DNA of 64,000 nucleotides from Lichenostomus cassidix (Eukaryota > Chordata > Aves > Passeriformes > Meliphagidae): contig CM039210.1 of assembly GCA_008360975.2 (NCBI GenBank), positions 9,860,293 to 9,924,292 on the forward strand, written 5' to 3'. Every line of letters starts with the position of its first letter. Position 1 is the first letter of the stretch. The notes under the pieces are model-generated. The model was not told the DNA's origin, did no database searches, and saw nothing but the letters and a program-made list of their open reading frames with translations. Made by a program: the position numbers and the translations under genes. Shown here piece by piece: positions 42,133 to 53,849 of this stretch.

Positions 42133-42904
42133 TGTGGCAGGACGCTCCCCCCCCCTTCTCTATCTCCCTGATCGGTCCCAGGAAATGGATGGCTCAGATT
42201 AGGTTGATAGCCTAATCAAGGGCTATCTGGTGCTGGCGACTGAAAGTCTGAAAAGACACTCCCCTGTGGAATGTAGAGAGAATGTGAAAAATTTTTAGTC
42301 ACCACAAATACACACTTTTTTCCTATAAAAAGCTCATGAATCTCAGAAAAGGTAGAAGCTTTTCTACATGGACATTGGAGCGTGAGGGAAAGTCTTCTCC
42401 CCAGGTGTCTGGACGCAGCCTTGTGGTTACTTCTCGCGAGATTGAGGGAGGAATTTTAATGTATTCCAGCTCCAAAATTGGATTTGGTAAGATCATTAGT
42501 TTCCGATATTGTATTATTCCGGCTAACTTATAGGTACCTTTGTTAACTTGCATTTTCAGCTATTTTATAGCTCAAGCAAGCCTTTCTTAACTTGCATTAT
42601 AGTTCAAGTGAGCATTTCTTAACTTGCATTTTTAACTATTTTTATAGTTCAAGCAAGCTTTTACCCCATAATTGCATTTTAGCTATTATAGTTTTGCAAT
42701 TATGCATTCATTGTTTGTGTATGTATGTCAATCTGTTCTATGTTTGTATGTTTGTTATTTTCTGTGTTTAATAAATGGTATTTTTAGACTAATCGGCCAA
42801 ATATCAAAGATCCTTGCGAACGGGACTAAGTCTTGGGGAGCTAGCTACCTTAAAGCCTGGGAAACTGCAAAAACTCATAAGGCTTCTGTCTCCCATGCAA
42901 GACA
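42133..42904 (+). mobile_element. Solo LTR, family L, copy 1, in integrase of provirus C
   Basis: 772 bp from TGTGGCAGGACGC to CATGCAAGACA, perfect AAGGC duplications (42,128-42,132 and 42,905-42,909). CTATAAAAAG near 42,324 and AATAAA near 42,770 give plus orientation. Contains three imperfect units around TTAACTTGCAT and ATAGTTCAAGC (42,545-42,662). Excision restores the host frame (GVDA then LRSHLK). Confidence 0.9.
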
Positions 42905-44802
42905 AAGGCATCAACTCCCCAATGTGTTTTGGAATGTTTGCTTTGGATAAATAACTTTAACAGTTTTCTGGGTATAACCAGGAGATCCTTTATTCTAGCC
43001 CACCCATCTGTTCCTATTTGTCCCTTCTCTTTTTGTATCCAATTCAAATCATCAGTGTCGTATGGTGGGGGTTTCTCACCCATAAGGATGCTAGAAGGGA
43101 TTAAAGCTAGGGCTTGTATTTGAACTGCACCAGCCACTGCCTTTGCTGTTTTGTCTGCCATAGCATTTCCCAGTTCAGGGATGGTGTTCCCCTGGGAGTG
43201 CCCTTTACAATGCATTATAGCCACTTTTGAAGGTTTCAGCACTGCTTCTAGCAATTGTAAGATTTCAGTAGCATACTTGACTTCTTTCTTCTGTGAGGTT
43301 AATAAACCCCTCTCCTTCCAAATAGCCTCATGAGCGTGTACCATCCCAAAAGCATACCTTGAATCAGTCCAAATGTTGATAGGCTTTCCTTTGGCTAATG
43401 CCAAGGCTCGAGTTAGAGCTATTATCTCAGCCTTTTGAGCAGATGTCCCCACAGGTAACGGTTTTGCTTCAATGACAGCATCTGTGGTTGTAACTGCATA
43501 CCCAGCAAGGCGCTTACCATCTCTGACATAACTGCTTCCATCAGTGAACCAGTTTTCCACGTCTTCATGCGGACAGTCCTTCAAGTCTGGGCGGCTGGAG
43601 TAAACTGCCTCCATGGTTTCAATGCAGTCATGTTGTACGGGCTCTTCAGTAGCTCTGCCCTGGAGGTAAGCTGCTGGATTTAAGATGTTGGTTACCTGGA
43701 TACTCACATCCTCTGATTCTGCTAGGACAGCTTGATATTTGAGAAAGCGAGATGGGGTTAACCAGTGATTTCCTTTCTGCATGAGCACTGCTGACACTGT
43801 ATGAGAGACAAAAACAGTTATCTTCTGGCCCATTGTGAACTTGCGGGCTTCTTCTATGTTCAGGATCACAGCTGCCACTGCACGCAGGCAGGCGGGCCAT
43901 CCTTGGCTGACCACATCCAATTGCTTGAAGAAATAAGCCACTGGCCTTTTGTAGGGTCCCAGCTTCTGTGCCAAAAGTCCCAACGCTAGTCCTTGCCTCT
44001 CATGTGAGAACAACAGAAAAGGTTTAGTAATATCTGGTATACCCAATGCCAGGGCTTGCATTAGCTCACATTTTAGAGTTACAAATGCATTATTAGTCTC
44101 TGGTGTCCAGCATAGGTAGGTGCCCTTGGTTTCCTATAGGAGCAGGTACAAGGGTTTCACAATTAATGCATAACGAGGGATCCACAACCGACACCATCCT
44201 GTCATTCCCAGAAAAGTTCTCAGTTCTTTGATTGTAGTTGGCCAGGGCATTTGACAGATTGCCTCCTTCCTGTTGTTTCCCAAGGCTCTCTCTCCTCCTG
44301 CCAATTCATATCCCAGATATGTAACTTTCTGGAGGACCAACTGAGCCTTTTCAGGAGAGACCTTATATCCACTTAATCACAGAAAATTTAAAAGGCTTAC
44401 AGTCCAATTCTTGCAGTCTTCACGGGTTCTTGTTGCTATTAGTAGGTCGTCAACATACTGCAGAAGTGTACCTTCCCCAAGTGGCAGTGTCCAGCCTTCC
44501 AGTTCTTTAGCTAATTGATCTCCAAATATCGTAGGGCTATTTTTTAATCCTTGTGGCAATACAGTCCATGTAAGTTGGCTTTTTCTCCCTGTTTTGGGGT
44601 TTTCCCATTCAAAGGCAAAAATTTCCTGACTGCTTTCTGCTAATGGCAGACAAAAGAAGGTGTCTTTTAAATCTAAAACTGAAAACCACACCAAATCACT
44701 TTGCAATTTTGTAAGCAAGGTGCAAGGGTTAGACACTACAGGATGCAGTGTTTTTGTTATTGCATTTATTGCCCTCAGGTCCTGAACTAATCTGTAATTT
44801 CC

Positions 44803-45076
44803 TGTCACTGTTGAACCGATAGTGGAGCAAAGCAGCGTACAAAAGGAACGGGGAGAGAATGCTGAATGCTCTATTTAATTAATAACAGATATATATATAC
44901 ATGCAAGAAGGCTATTTGGATTGGCTAACAATCATCCACCCCCCAGAATGATTGGCCCAGGCATTTCAGTTCCTGTTTCCAAAACCACTCTCAGTAATAT
45001 GGAATTTATCTCTATATTTATTAAACTTAGTAGAAGAAGGGAAGAATTCCTGTGGGAAAGAATCTGTGCTGTCACA
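44803..45076. mobile_element. Short solo LTR-like insertion in RT of provirus C
   Basis: 274 bp from TGTCACTGTTG to GCTGTCACA, with flanks ATTTCC (44,797-44,802) and ACTTCC (45,077-45,082), a 6-bp duplication with one change. Excision joins KPNG to NYRLVQDL in frame. Orientation and family not determined. Confidence 0.75.
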
Positions 45077-45735
45077 ACTTCCATTTGGCTTTTGCACTGG
45101 TAGAATTGGGGTATTGTAGGCAGACCTACACTCTCTCAACAACCCTTGATCAATAAATTTAGCAATTATTGGTTCTATTCCTACAAGTGCTTCATGCCTT
45201 AGTGGATATTGTTTTACTGATACTGGCTTCACTCCTTCCAGCAGTTCAATAACCACTGGGGAAGCCTGTTTTGATCTTCCTGGAATCTTGACATCCCATA
45301 CCAAGGGGATCACTTGATCTGTTATTTCACTATCTATGGGTATTTCTTCTTTTTCAGGGATATTTGTAGACTTAAAGCCATAATTAATTTTTCCTCAGGG
45401 ACCTGTAGTCTCATTCCTTGTTCTGTGAATTCTATTTTTGCTTCTAACCAGGTTAGTAGATCTCTGCCTAATAGGGGTTTTGGTGAATTTGGAAGATATA
45501 AAAATTGGTGTATTCCCATCTTCTTGCCTAATGTAAATTTTAAAGGTCTCAAAAAGTAAGCATTTTCGGTTTTCCCTGTGGCCCCAATAACTTGGACATG
45601 ATCACTGCTTATAGGACTCAAAGTTTGATTCAGGACTGAGAATGAGGCTCCAGTATCCACCAAAAACTCCACCTCCCATTCCCCTAGCTTAACTTTAACC
45701 AGTGGGTTTGCTAGGGAGGGACCTGCCGGTCCTCG

Positions 45736-47260
45736 TCATTCTGGATACAGCTGTGCTACAGTCACTGGTTCTGGCAGGGCTGATGATTGTGTCTTCAGAA
45801 TCGCGGCACGGTTAGGACAATTCCACTTCCAATGCCCAAACCCCCCGCAGCACAGGCACTGGTTATGGCCTGGGTGTTGCCCCCTTTGTCCCCTAGGTGG
45901 AGGCCTTTTCCCGCCCCTGGGGGCGCTCAGTTCCTCAGCCTGTGCCACCGCCACCATGACGGCCTGTTTTCTGTTCTTATATACTTCCCATGCTTCTGCT
46001 AAGAGTTTCTCTAAGTCCTGGCTATCTGGTCCCTTAATCTTTTGCAACTTTCTGCGTATATCTGGTGCTGCCTGACCACAGTTAATAAAGATATTAACTG
46101 TTGTTGCCCGGCTTCAGAGGCTGGGTCCAGTGTAGTGTGTTTTCTCATATTATTTCTCAGTCTTTCTATAAATGAGCCTGGGAACACAGTGATTTTCTGG
46201 TGAATATTGAATAATAAGAACCAACTGATAGTTTTAGGAATCGCATTTAAAAGTCCCCAATGGACTAATTTCCTGTATCTAACCAAAAATCGATACGTTT
46301 GCATATCGTTAGAATCCCACTGCGGATTTGAAGTAGGAAAGATGTTATCTACATTCCCATGTAATATTCCAGTAGCTATCTGTCCTTGCACATATGTTTT
46401 TGCTGTGGATACTACTGCTGCCTTTTCTGTTTCAGTTAATTCTGATAGCATTAAAGCTATGTCCTCCTAATCAATATCTTGATTTCTAACAACTAATTCA
46501 AACCTCTTTGCTACCTTTTCAGGGTCTTCTCTATACAGTCTGGCTGCCTCCCTCCAGGTATCTAAATCCAAAGCTGTAAATGGTGTTTTAACTTTTGTTA
46601 TTCCCCCGCCTGGCCCTACCACTTGTCTGAGCAGTGCTATCAGTTTCTCTTCTACAAGGGCCTTGCTCCTAGTTCTGGATGATATTCCTGAGCTAGCTTC
46701 ACTTGTCCCTTCATCCTCATTATCCTCCGGGGATGTTGAGGACCTGGGGGATGTTGCCCCTGATGTTAGGGTGTCACCATTGCTATTCATGAACTCCTGG
46801 GTTTCTAAGGGATCCTGGTCTCTCTTAGCTTTGAGCTTTAAACACCTTTGCCTGATGCTGCACGACGAGCAACATCTTATCATGCGGCTTTTCCCTTTTG
46901 CTTCTTTTTCCAAAAGAAGGACCATTGAGTCCTGAGGTGCTAAATTAATACCACATCGTTTCTGCCATTCTGGTTTACATCTTAAAGTGAAAAAGCAATC
47001 AGCGTAAGAGGTCTCATCCCATTTGTTTTCCCTCCTTAAAAATAACATTAGTTGTAATAGGGTGTTATAGTTTAAAGTCCCATTTTCTGGCCACTTTTCA
47101 CCATCATCTAATTTGTACAGTGGCCACCAGTTGTTGCAATATTAATTAGGGTACTTTTTTTCATAGTCCCTCCAGGGACTCCTCCTAGTTCTTTCCAATG
47201 TGCTAACACACATCCCAACGGACTTTTTCGGGTTATTTCCTTGCTTTCAGATGATCCCAT
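45736..47260 (-). pseudogene. gag: gag of provirus C, several frame breaks
   Basis: Starts at the ATG at 47,260 (MGSSESK, then PLGCVLAHWKE, as in provirus A). Matrix shifts frame near 47,050-47,150. The next open part (47,048-46,467) covers the end of matrix, a charged serine-rich spacer and the capsid start (TPFTALDLDTWREAARLY). The following part (46,451-46,011) is capsid, with a decayed homology region. The last part (46,047-45,736) contains the nucleocapsid with a single CCHC knuckle (CLCCGGFGHWKWNC), preceded by an arginine/glycine-rich stretch. The Gly2 start suggests myristoylation. At least three breaks abolish the polyprotein. Confidence 0.88.
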
Positions 47261-48092
47261 TGCCTCCTTTTGTCTGTTCTCCCTCTCTTCTTCCTTCCAC
47301 GCACACTTTCCTGCATGTCTCCTCTGACTTTTCCTCTCAAAACTCCTCAGATCTGGGGAACCAACCACAAAGTCACGCTACTCTCTGCCACTTCTCCCCT
47401 TATTTTATACCTTCATTTACAAGCACACAAAGTCCAGTTTCCACACTAAACACAGGATTTCAAAAGGAAAATCACATGGAGCTATATTAGAAAGGTGTAG
47501 GGGGTCTGGGTGTTCTCACTTCAGTAACTAAAAACCTTTCCCCTCCAATAATACAATCTGCCCCCCTCCAGATACTACAAACCAACGGTTTATATATGAT
47601 TTATACTCATTCACCCTTTGCCAGTCGCTTCGCTTTTCTCTAGCCGTTTCAGTCGACAGATAACGGAATCGCAGATATAGCTCCACTCTCGCTTCGTGTT
47701 GGAGACATGTCTCATTTATTCACACTCACACTAACAAAATGACAGACAGAACAAAAATCGCAGTATGATGGTGCAGTACAGTGGGGTCCAACCCCTGGGT
47801 GTCCAAACCCTTAAAGGTACCTTTTCCTGACAGCGGGGTCCAACCCCGGGGGTCAAACCCCTTGCCCAGGACTAATTTCGGGAGACCCAGTCTCAACCCA
47901 CCCTCGGGGACTAGTACCCTGGACCTGCAGCCATTTCTGTTTTTTTAAAAGTAGCAAATACCTTAATTTGGTGCAATGGTCCTTGGTCTACCCCTGCTGT
48001 GAGCCAAAGGACAGCTGGGTTCCCCCTGAAAATTCAGGGTCGCGACTGGGAGGTCTGCTTACCTTTGAATCCGGCAGCTGAGCAGAGTTAGG
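47261..48092 (-). other. Leader of provirus C
   Basis: About 830 bp between primer site and gag. An open frame runs into gag from 47,368, 36 codons upstream of the gag ATG, but has no signal peptide and is probably untranslated leader. No cysteine-rich ORF like that of provirus A. Confidence 0.6.
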
Positions 48093-48111
48093 GTCCCATC
48101 TGAAGGTGCCA
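48093..48111 (-). promoter_or_regulatory. Primer binding site of provirus C, tRNA-Arg-like
   Basis: Minus strand TGGCACCTTCAGATGGGAC. Compared with the 18-mer in provirus A it has one inserted base and one change. Confidence 0.6.
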
Positions 48112-48113
48112 AT

Positions 48114-48633
48114 TAAATTCGCCCCAAGCGGGCCTGGAGACACTTGAGACAAAGTCAGAGAAGTGGGTATTTACTTTTATTTAGTGTACCAGGTGTGGTG
48201 AGGGGAGAATCGTCTCCTCCAAACACACACCTCGGTACCTCCAGACACAGTGTTATAGGTAGAATTCATGAATATTCATCACATTCCCCAGAATAGGAGT
48301 GGTTATACAAATCATTTCTCAGAAGTCATTAATATCATTAGCATGTGCACCATGCATGCTCTGTATATCCCGGTGGTCTTTGGAGACCCCCAAAGACCCC
48401 TCCAGGATGAAGCTCCTACTAGTCTTCATCACAATGCACTTTTCACCTTTCTCTCTGGAGCATGCGTGGTCCTTCATGGGATGATTCAGCGGTTTCTGTG
48501 CTGGCTTCAAACGGATTCTTGTCCCTCTTATCTTGATAAGATTAAGGGAATCCTGTTTTTCTAGGTTTTAGAATTCACATATCCTGTCTCTCAATAGTTA
48601 ACTTGAGTTACCTATTTGACCACTTCTTTCTCA
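48114..48633 (-). repeat. 5' LTR of provirus C
   Basis: 520 bp, almost identical to 38,813-39,333. The inner edge next to the primer site is slightly altered (TAAATTCGCC instead of TGATTCGCC). Confidence 0.92.
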
Positions 48634-49257
48634 GATGTCCCCAGAGTCTTCTCTTCTCCAGGCTGAACAACCTCAGCTCTCTCATCCTGTTTTCATAGGA
48701 GAGGTGCTCCAGACCTCAGAGCATCTTTGTGGTCCTCCTCTGGACTCACTCCAACAGGTTCATGTCTTTCTTGTGCTGAGGGCCCCAGACCTGGATGCAG
48801 TACTACAGGTGAGGTATCACCAGAGCATAGGGAGAGAATTTCCTCCCTTGACCTGCTGGCCACACCTCTTTTGATGCAGCCCAGGATGCAGTTGGCCTTT
48901 TGGGCTGCAAGTGCACTCTGTTGGCTCATGTCCAGCTTTTCATCTACCAGAACCCCCTTCTCTGCAGGGCTGCTCTTAATGAGTTCTTCTCTCAGTCTGT
49001 ACTCATATTTGGGATTGCCTCACACCAGGTACAGCACCTTGCACTTGGACTTGTTGAACTTCATGAGGCTTTTGTGGGCCCACTTTTTGATTTATCCAGG
49101 TCCCTCTGGATGGCATCCCATCCTTCTGTTGTGACATCTGCACCACTCAGCTTTGTGTCACCTGCAAATGTATCAAAGACAGGGCTGGAGTCAGGATTTT
49201 CAAGGACAGTGCTGATACACAAACTTATGAAAATTCACCTCATTGGAAGCTTTCTTT
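48634..49257 (-). mobile_element. CR1 LINE, continuation right of provirus C
   Basis: Reads on from 38,812: CCCAGAGTCTTCTCTTCTCC, the minus-strand CR1 ORF2 segment with [13 protein letters not shown], then further decayed RT sequence to about 49,257, where it stops (5' truncation). Confidence 0.88.
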
Positions 49258-49286
49258 AAAACACGTTCAGATGATAGCTGCCAGCA

Positions 49287-49353
49287 CAGCTTTGCTGGGT
49301 TTGGCTGGGATAGAGTTAATTTTCCTCATTGTAGCTAGTATGGTGGGGTGGTG

Positions 49354-49385
<32 letters not shown>
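49287..49385 (+). repeat. T LTR 5' fragment and (CA)n microsatellite
   Basis: About 60 bp matching the T LTR start (TTTGGCTGGGATAGAGTTAA) followed by a CA repeat at 49,352-49,385. Confidence 0.75.
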
Positions 49386-50361
49386 GGCTGAACTATGATG
49401 TGAGAAATGTTCTTTAGCCCCTGGCCTGAGCTCCTCCTGAGCTTATCAGAAACACTGTTTGCTCCCAAGAACTAGTATTATCTAAGGAGCTCCTGTTTTT
49501 TAACGAACAGCCTTAGAAATGTATTTTTCTTGCCTGAATAACAACCCAAGTGGAATAACATTTTTGTAATAAAGCTTTCAAAGAAACTTACTGACCCAAG
49601 TTACTATGACTAAAGCTCACTCACCTTATAAACAGCACTCCAAAGTGAAACCCTTTGAGCTCTCCTGGCCTGCAGCAGCTGTGATTAGCAACATTCCTTT
49701 GGATGGGCTGTCTCAGAGCCAGTGAACTCTCAAGTTTGCTATACATGGAGGACCAGCAAACGAGGACAAGGAATCCTTGGTTGATGCCCCCAGTCCTGGA
49801 GGCTCACCCCTTCGCCCATTGAGAAGATGCAAAGGCATCCTGAAACAGGGGTCTTAATTTACATAATGAATTACAGGTATTTAACACAATTGATTACAGG
49901 TAATTAGCATAGATCGATATCACAGTTAAGCACAAATGCTTGAATAAACAAATACTAAGTGCTTCAATTAGGAGCTTAGAGTGGCAAACCGCTAGAAAAA
50001 ACCCGATTCTGGCTAGAGCAATAAGAGAGGCTGGCTACCTCCAGCTACACACCCATCCCCTTGAACAGCGTGTGGACACTAGCTTAAAATATAGGAAGAT
50101 GATGCAATGTATAGCTAACCACTTGCTTATCAAATACTAACCGCAACCGTGCGCAAATGTATGGAATTTTTTATAAAATTGTTATATAAACTCACTGATA
50201 TTTGTAGTGGGTGGAAAAGCATTTTGGGGAGCCCATAAACCCTGGCTCTCCCAGCCCGCCTAAAAATAAAGCGCTTTGACTGACAAACTTGTTTTGTCAC
50301 CCGAATTCTTTAATTCAAACTGATGTGAGTACTTCACTGAATCCGAGGGGAATTTTTCACA
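49386..50361 (+). repeat. Probable LTR (alpha/beta-like), borders unresolved
   Basis: The 3' part looks like an LTR: TTATATAAAC near 50,185, CTAAAAATAAAG near 50,262 and an end at GGAATTTTTCACA (50,361). The 5' border was not found; earlier parts include another AATAAA near 49,570, so two LTRs may be present. No gene. Confidence 0.45.
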
Positions 50362-50834
50362 GATATACCTTGCACATACTCTTTAGATCTGTGTGTGGGC
50401 AAGTGTGAATATGCTATAGCAAATGTACTATGAATGTTACTCTCCTAGATTCTTAAGATCTGTAAGTTAGGCCTGTGAGTTACTGTTGTGCTGTGGTAAG
50501 TTCTATATGAAACTTTTGTGAGATTGTTTAACTTAAGCTATTAAGTGCTGTTAAGTTTAAGCACTGTTGAACCCTTAGGCCTAAACCGTTGGTCAAGTCT
50601 GGGGCTCAGTTTAGCGAGGGGGTCTACTCTGAACCTTGTGCCTCAACAGGAAGGTCTTCCTTATTACTTTTCTACCCTTACTCTTTTCTTCCCCCCCCCA
50701 CCCCCAACCTCCATGTAGATAATTTTTTAGTTGATTTTGGCTTTAGATTGACTGGTTTTAGATTTTTCTTTGCTTTTCCTCTGTGATTTGACCCCCTAGT
50801 AAATAGTAGAGTGAACCTTGCCAACAAACTTTGT
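50362..50834 (+). other. Unassigned sequence, ERVL-like flavour
   Basis: Contains a C-run (50,692-50,705) and TAAATAGTAGAGTGAACCTT. No coding similarity. May be internal sequence of an ERVL-type element. Confidence 0.3.
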
Positions 50835-52090
50835 CACCGTCTTAGTTTAAGGCAATTTATGGGGCAAAGACTCCAAAATGAATTATCTCCCTTTAGTTTT
50901 AACCACTCCCCTTTCACCAATAAGGAGAGACAAATGCAAAAATATATAAGTGAAAAAATAATAGTTTATTAAAAAGAAAAAAAAAGCTAGCAACAACCAA
51001 GATAACAGTAATAACCACTAGATACAGAGGTACTGAGTCATGTACCTCCTTCCCCGGGAACAAAGAAAACAAGATGGCAGATTTTCCCCCTCCTCTCAAG
51101 ATGGCGGCCACCACAGCAGCCCATGTGGCCCAGTGGACAAAGACAAGATGGTTGTCAGGAAAATTAATCTACAAACACCAGACATTCACTAACGCAGAGG
51201 GGGAGGAGGGGTGGAACCAGGCCTCTGCGTTTACCGAAAGTGTCTCTATGGCTATTGAGAGATCACTCCAGCCAGCACTGCCTGGTGCTGTACAGAAAAG
51301 CCCTTCTCACACCCGTGCCGGTGTAAGGCACATATTCTCACTCACCCACGGAGTTGGATAACTCGTGCGTTACCAAAGACAAAGAATTCAGAGCGCTCAG
51401 TCAGCCGGAGGTTCCAGAGTTTATTCTGAAGGGTTCCGGGGTGAAAGAGAACGAGACACCCCAGCCGTCTACATTTAAAGGGGCGGCTGGAGGGTCAGGG
51501 GAGAGGAGGCGGGGGGAACACCACAACCAATGGGAGGAGGAAGGCATGGGATCAGGGGTTAGGTTACAGCTGGGGGGGATTTACATAATTTGGGGAGGAA
51601 CCATCGTGTTCTCCAGGGGGGAGGCTAAGATGGCTTCCACCAGTGGAGTTCTGCTGTATTGGAACCATTCAGCTCCTCAGCAGTTCCTGAGGTGGTATCA
51701 CTCACCCCAACAATTCACGTCCAAAAAGGAGACAGAGGAGTCCCATAGCTTTATTCATTAATAAAGGGAGAGGTTTTGGGAAAATTTTCCATGGGGTCTC
51801 TCAAATTGCTAGAGGATGCATCCTCCTTTTAATCCTAATTTCCTGGCTGCATTTCCCTCTCTCATTACCCATTGGCTGAGGTACTTGAGAGGTACAGACT
51901 CCCTGAATTGCCTAATACAAACCCCCTTCTAATGTGCATTCCCCACCCCTTTCTTTTTCTTTGTGACTCTTCTTCTCTAAGTCTAGGAATTTAGCACAGC
52001 CTCAGGTGAGTAACAGTCTGTGTCAATTAGTGGAATTCTTATGGAATTTATGGTTCCTCCCATTGATTCTTTCACCTATCAGTATCTGGC
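50835..52090 (-). repeat. Cluster of minus-oriented LTR-like sequences
   Basis: Three neighbouring blocks (about 50,835-51,320, 51,322-51,715 and 51,716-52,090) each show a minus-strand AATAAA near their left part and promoter-like CCAAT or TTTAAA motifs to the right. The first carries several AAGATGG motifs (51,072-51,150). Borders and duplications could not be fixed. Confidence 0.4.
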
Positions 52091-52793
52091 TGTGAGAAAG
52101 AAAACCCACTCTTCTGTTGGAATTTGAAAAATTTAATAAAGGACAATAGGGGACAAAGGCAATAAAACAAAAGTAGAAGCACTGGGTGCATAGCCGTAGC
52201 CAGAGGCACATCCACTAACAGTGGCAACACTCCTTATACCCTTTCTATTGCATCAGTCAAATACATATTCATAAATTATTATACATATTTAAACATTTCC
52301 CCAAACTAGTTTGCATGTTCCAGGAACTTTTTAGCATGGCCCCTCCTCTGATCTGCCTTTTTAGAGCATGAGCAGTCATCTTGGTTGTGGTCTTGAGGGT
52401 CGTGTGTCACACCCACAATGGCCCTATGTACCGAGGTTTCAGCAGGTGACAGTTGTTGATAGTCGAAGTGTCAGTAGCAGGGGTCTCCGTCACGCCCATT
52501 CCTCAGATGTTATCCAACCAAGCAGGCGGTTTAGTTATTTCAGTTATTGCAAGTTAACCACAAGTACTCTGAAAGAACCATATCTGCTATTTCACAACTA
52601 TGTCTGAGTTATTTCAATTTTTGCAAGTTAGCCACAAAACTAAAATCATCAGCTATTATTTCACAACTAAGTCTGCATAACAAAGCTACTTCTGCAAAAG
52701 TCAACATTATATTATAATGCAAAACACATAGCATCCATTTTAATATCTGCAAAAGCCAACACTATAATATGTGTTTATCACAATCCCTCCTCT
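52091..52793 (-). repeat. LTR, family X, copy 2 (3' LTR of a truncated provirus)
   Basis: 703 bp from TGTGAGAAAG to TTTATCACA, homologous to X1. Followed at 52,794 by ATCCCTCCTCTTC, the complement of a polypurine tract, so this was a proviral 3' LTR rather than a solo LTR. Confidence 0.8.
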
Positions 52794-52923
52794 TCTTTCT
52801 CATAAATCATATGGCTTGAGCAATAATTCTTGGTTTTAATTTTAATAATTCACTCATTTTTTAAATAAATCAGTTTTGCTTCTTCAAAGAGGTCTTCCAT
52901 ATTGTTTAGTTTCTTTAACACCA
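52794..52923 (-). other. Stub of the X provirus internal region
   Basis: Polypurine tract and about 115 bp of internal sequence, cut by provirus F. Too short and AT-rich to identify an env frame. Confidence 0.5.
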
Positions 52924-53692
52924 TGTAGCAGGTTGACTCTAGCTGGGTGCTAGGTGCCCACTAAGTTGCTCTATCATGCCCTTTCCCTTTGGGACAGGGG
53001 AGAGAGTAAGATGGAGAACAGCCAGCTGGGTGAGATAAAGCAGTTTTATTACAGTAAAAGAAAAGGAATAAGCAGAGATTTGCATGCACAAAAGCTAAAG
53101 GGAAAAAAAGGTCAGTCTCTACTTCCCATTAGCAGAGATGTTTGGGCACTTCCCGGGAAGCAGGGCTTCAGCATGTGTGACAGATGCTCTGGAAAGCAAA
53201 CATTGAAAGCTCATGAATGCCTCCCCTTCCTCCGCTCTCTCTTAGCTTATATATCTGAGCTGATGTCATATGGTATGGAATATCCCTTTGGTTGATTTGG
53301 GTCAGCTGGCCTGGTTGTGTCGCCTCCCAGGAAACACTCCCATTCCCCTTGATGGGGTAAGGAATGTCAGAGGGACAGCGCTGCTCAGTAGTAGCCAAAA
53401 CACTGGTGTGTTATCAACACCCTTCCAGCTACTAATGCAAAGCACAGCACTGGGAGGGCTGTGAGCTTTACCTCAGTCAGACCCAATACAATCTCCATTC
53501 CTTATTCCATACCATATATGTGATACTCAGATCCCATAGAATCTATATATCTTCCAATTCTTCCATTATATGTATTTCTCATTACTGAAATCCTTTCTTA
53601 CCCACACATACAGCTTAAACTACATCCTTAAAGCATCACTACACCCAAACATACATTTTTTTTTATTAACTACTATTGCCTGTCCTTTCACA
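52924..53692 (-). repeat. 3' LTR of provirus F
   Basis: 769 bp, plus strand TGTAGCAGGTTGAC ... TGTCCTTTCACA. The same first 14-15 bases reappear at 59,605 as the remnant of the other LTR. Confidence 0.8.
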
Positions 53693-53849
53693 TCCCCCCA
53701 GGTCTCCATTTCAGCAGTATGAGGGGTCAGGACAAGAGAAGTAGTACACTTGATGGTTGGGCACTGACACCGTATCGGCTCATTGTCACATTCTTCTAAC
53801 TCCTAGTAAAATTCCTTCTTTGTCAGTTCATGTCACTCCTTCTGCTTTA

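Larger units (their letters stand above)
41140..45672 (-). pseudogene. pol: pro-pol of provirus C, broken by two LTRs
   Basis: In viral order: protease 45,672-45,334 (VDTGASFS, PLLGRDLL); RT N-terminus 45,313-45,080 (up to KPNG); RT 44,808-44,134 (YRLVQDLRAIN, LPQGLKNSP, YVDD near 44,447-44,458, FLGMTGWCRLW); connection and RNase H in a 403-codon frame from 44,061 (TDGSSYV, AEIIAL, TDSRYAF, HCKGH, GNAMADKT); integrase zinc domain (KHSKTHWGVDA) interrupted at 42,904, resuming at 42,127 with the first Cys of CX2C replaced by Trp (TWEIC); core 42,019-41,437 (DFSELP; GQVEKTNH); C-terminus 41,367-41,140 (WEGPY). Removing either insert rejoins the frame. Other stops remain. Confidence 0.92.
38813..48633 (-). 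mobile_element. Provirus C, gammaretrovirus-like ERV, inserted in CR1
   Basis: 9,821 bp, minus strand, with GATG duplications (38,809-38,812 and 48,634-48,637) and CR1 sequence that reads on across the insertion. LTRs differ at about ten of 520 positions by eye (near 2%). Gag, pro-pol and env are all recognisable but broken. Three solo LTRs sit in RT, integrase and env. Related to A and B by Gag N-terminus, pol and primer site. Confidence 0.95.

Noticed and set aside
47261..47368. Glyco-Gag-like N-terminal extension in provirus C
   Set aside because: The in-frame extension of 36 codons is charged and has no signal peptide, so translation is not supported.
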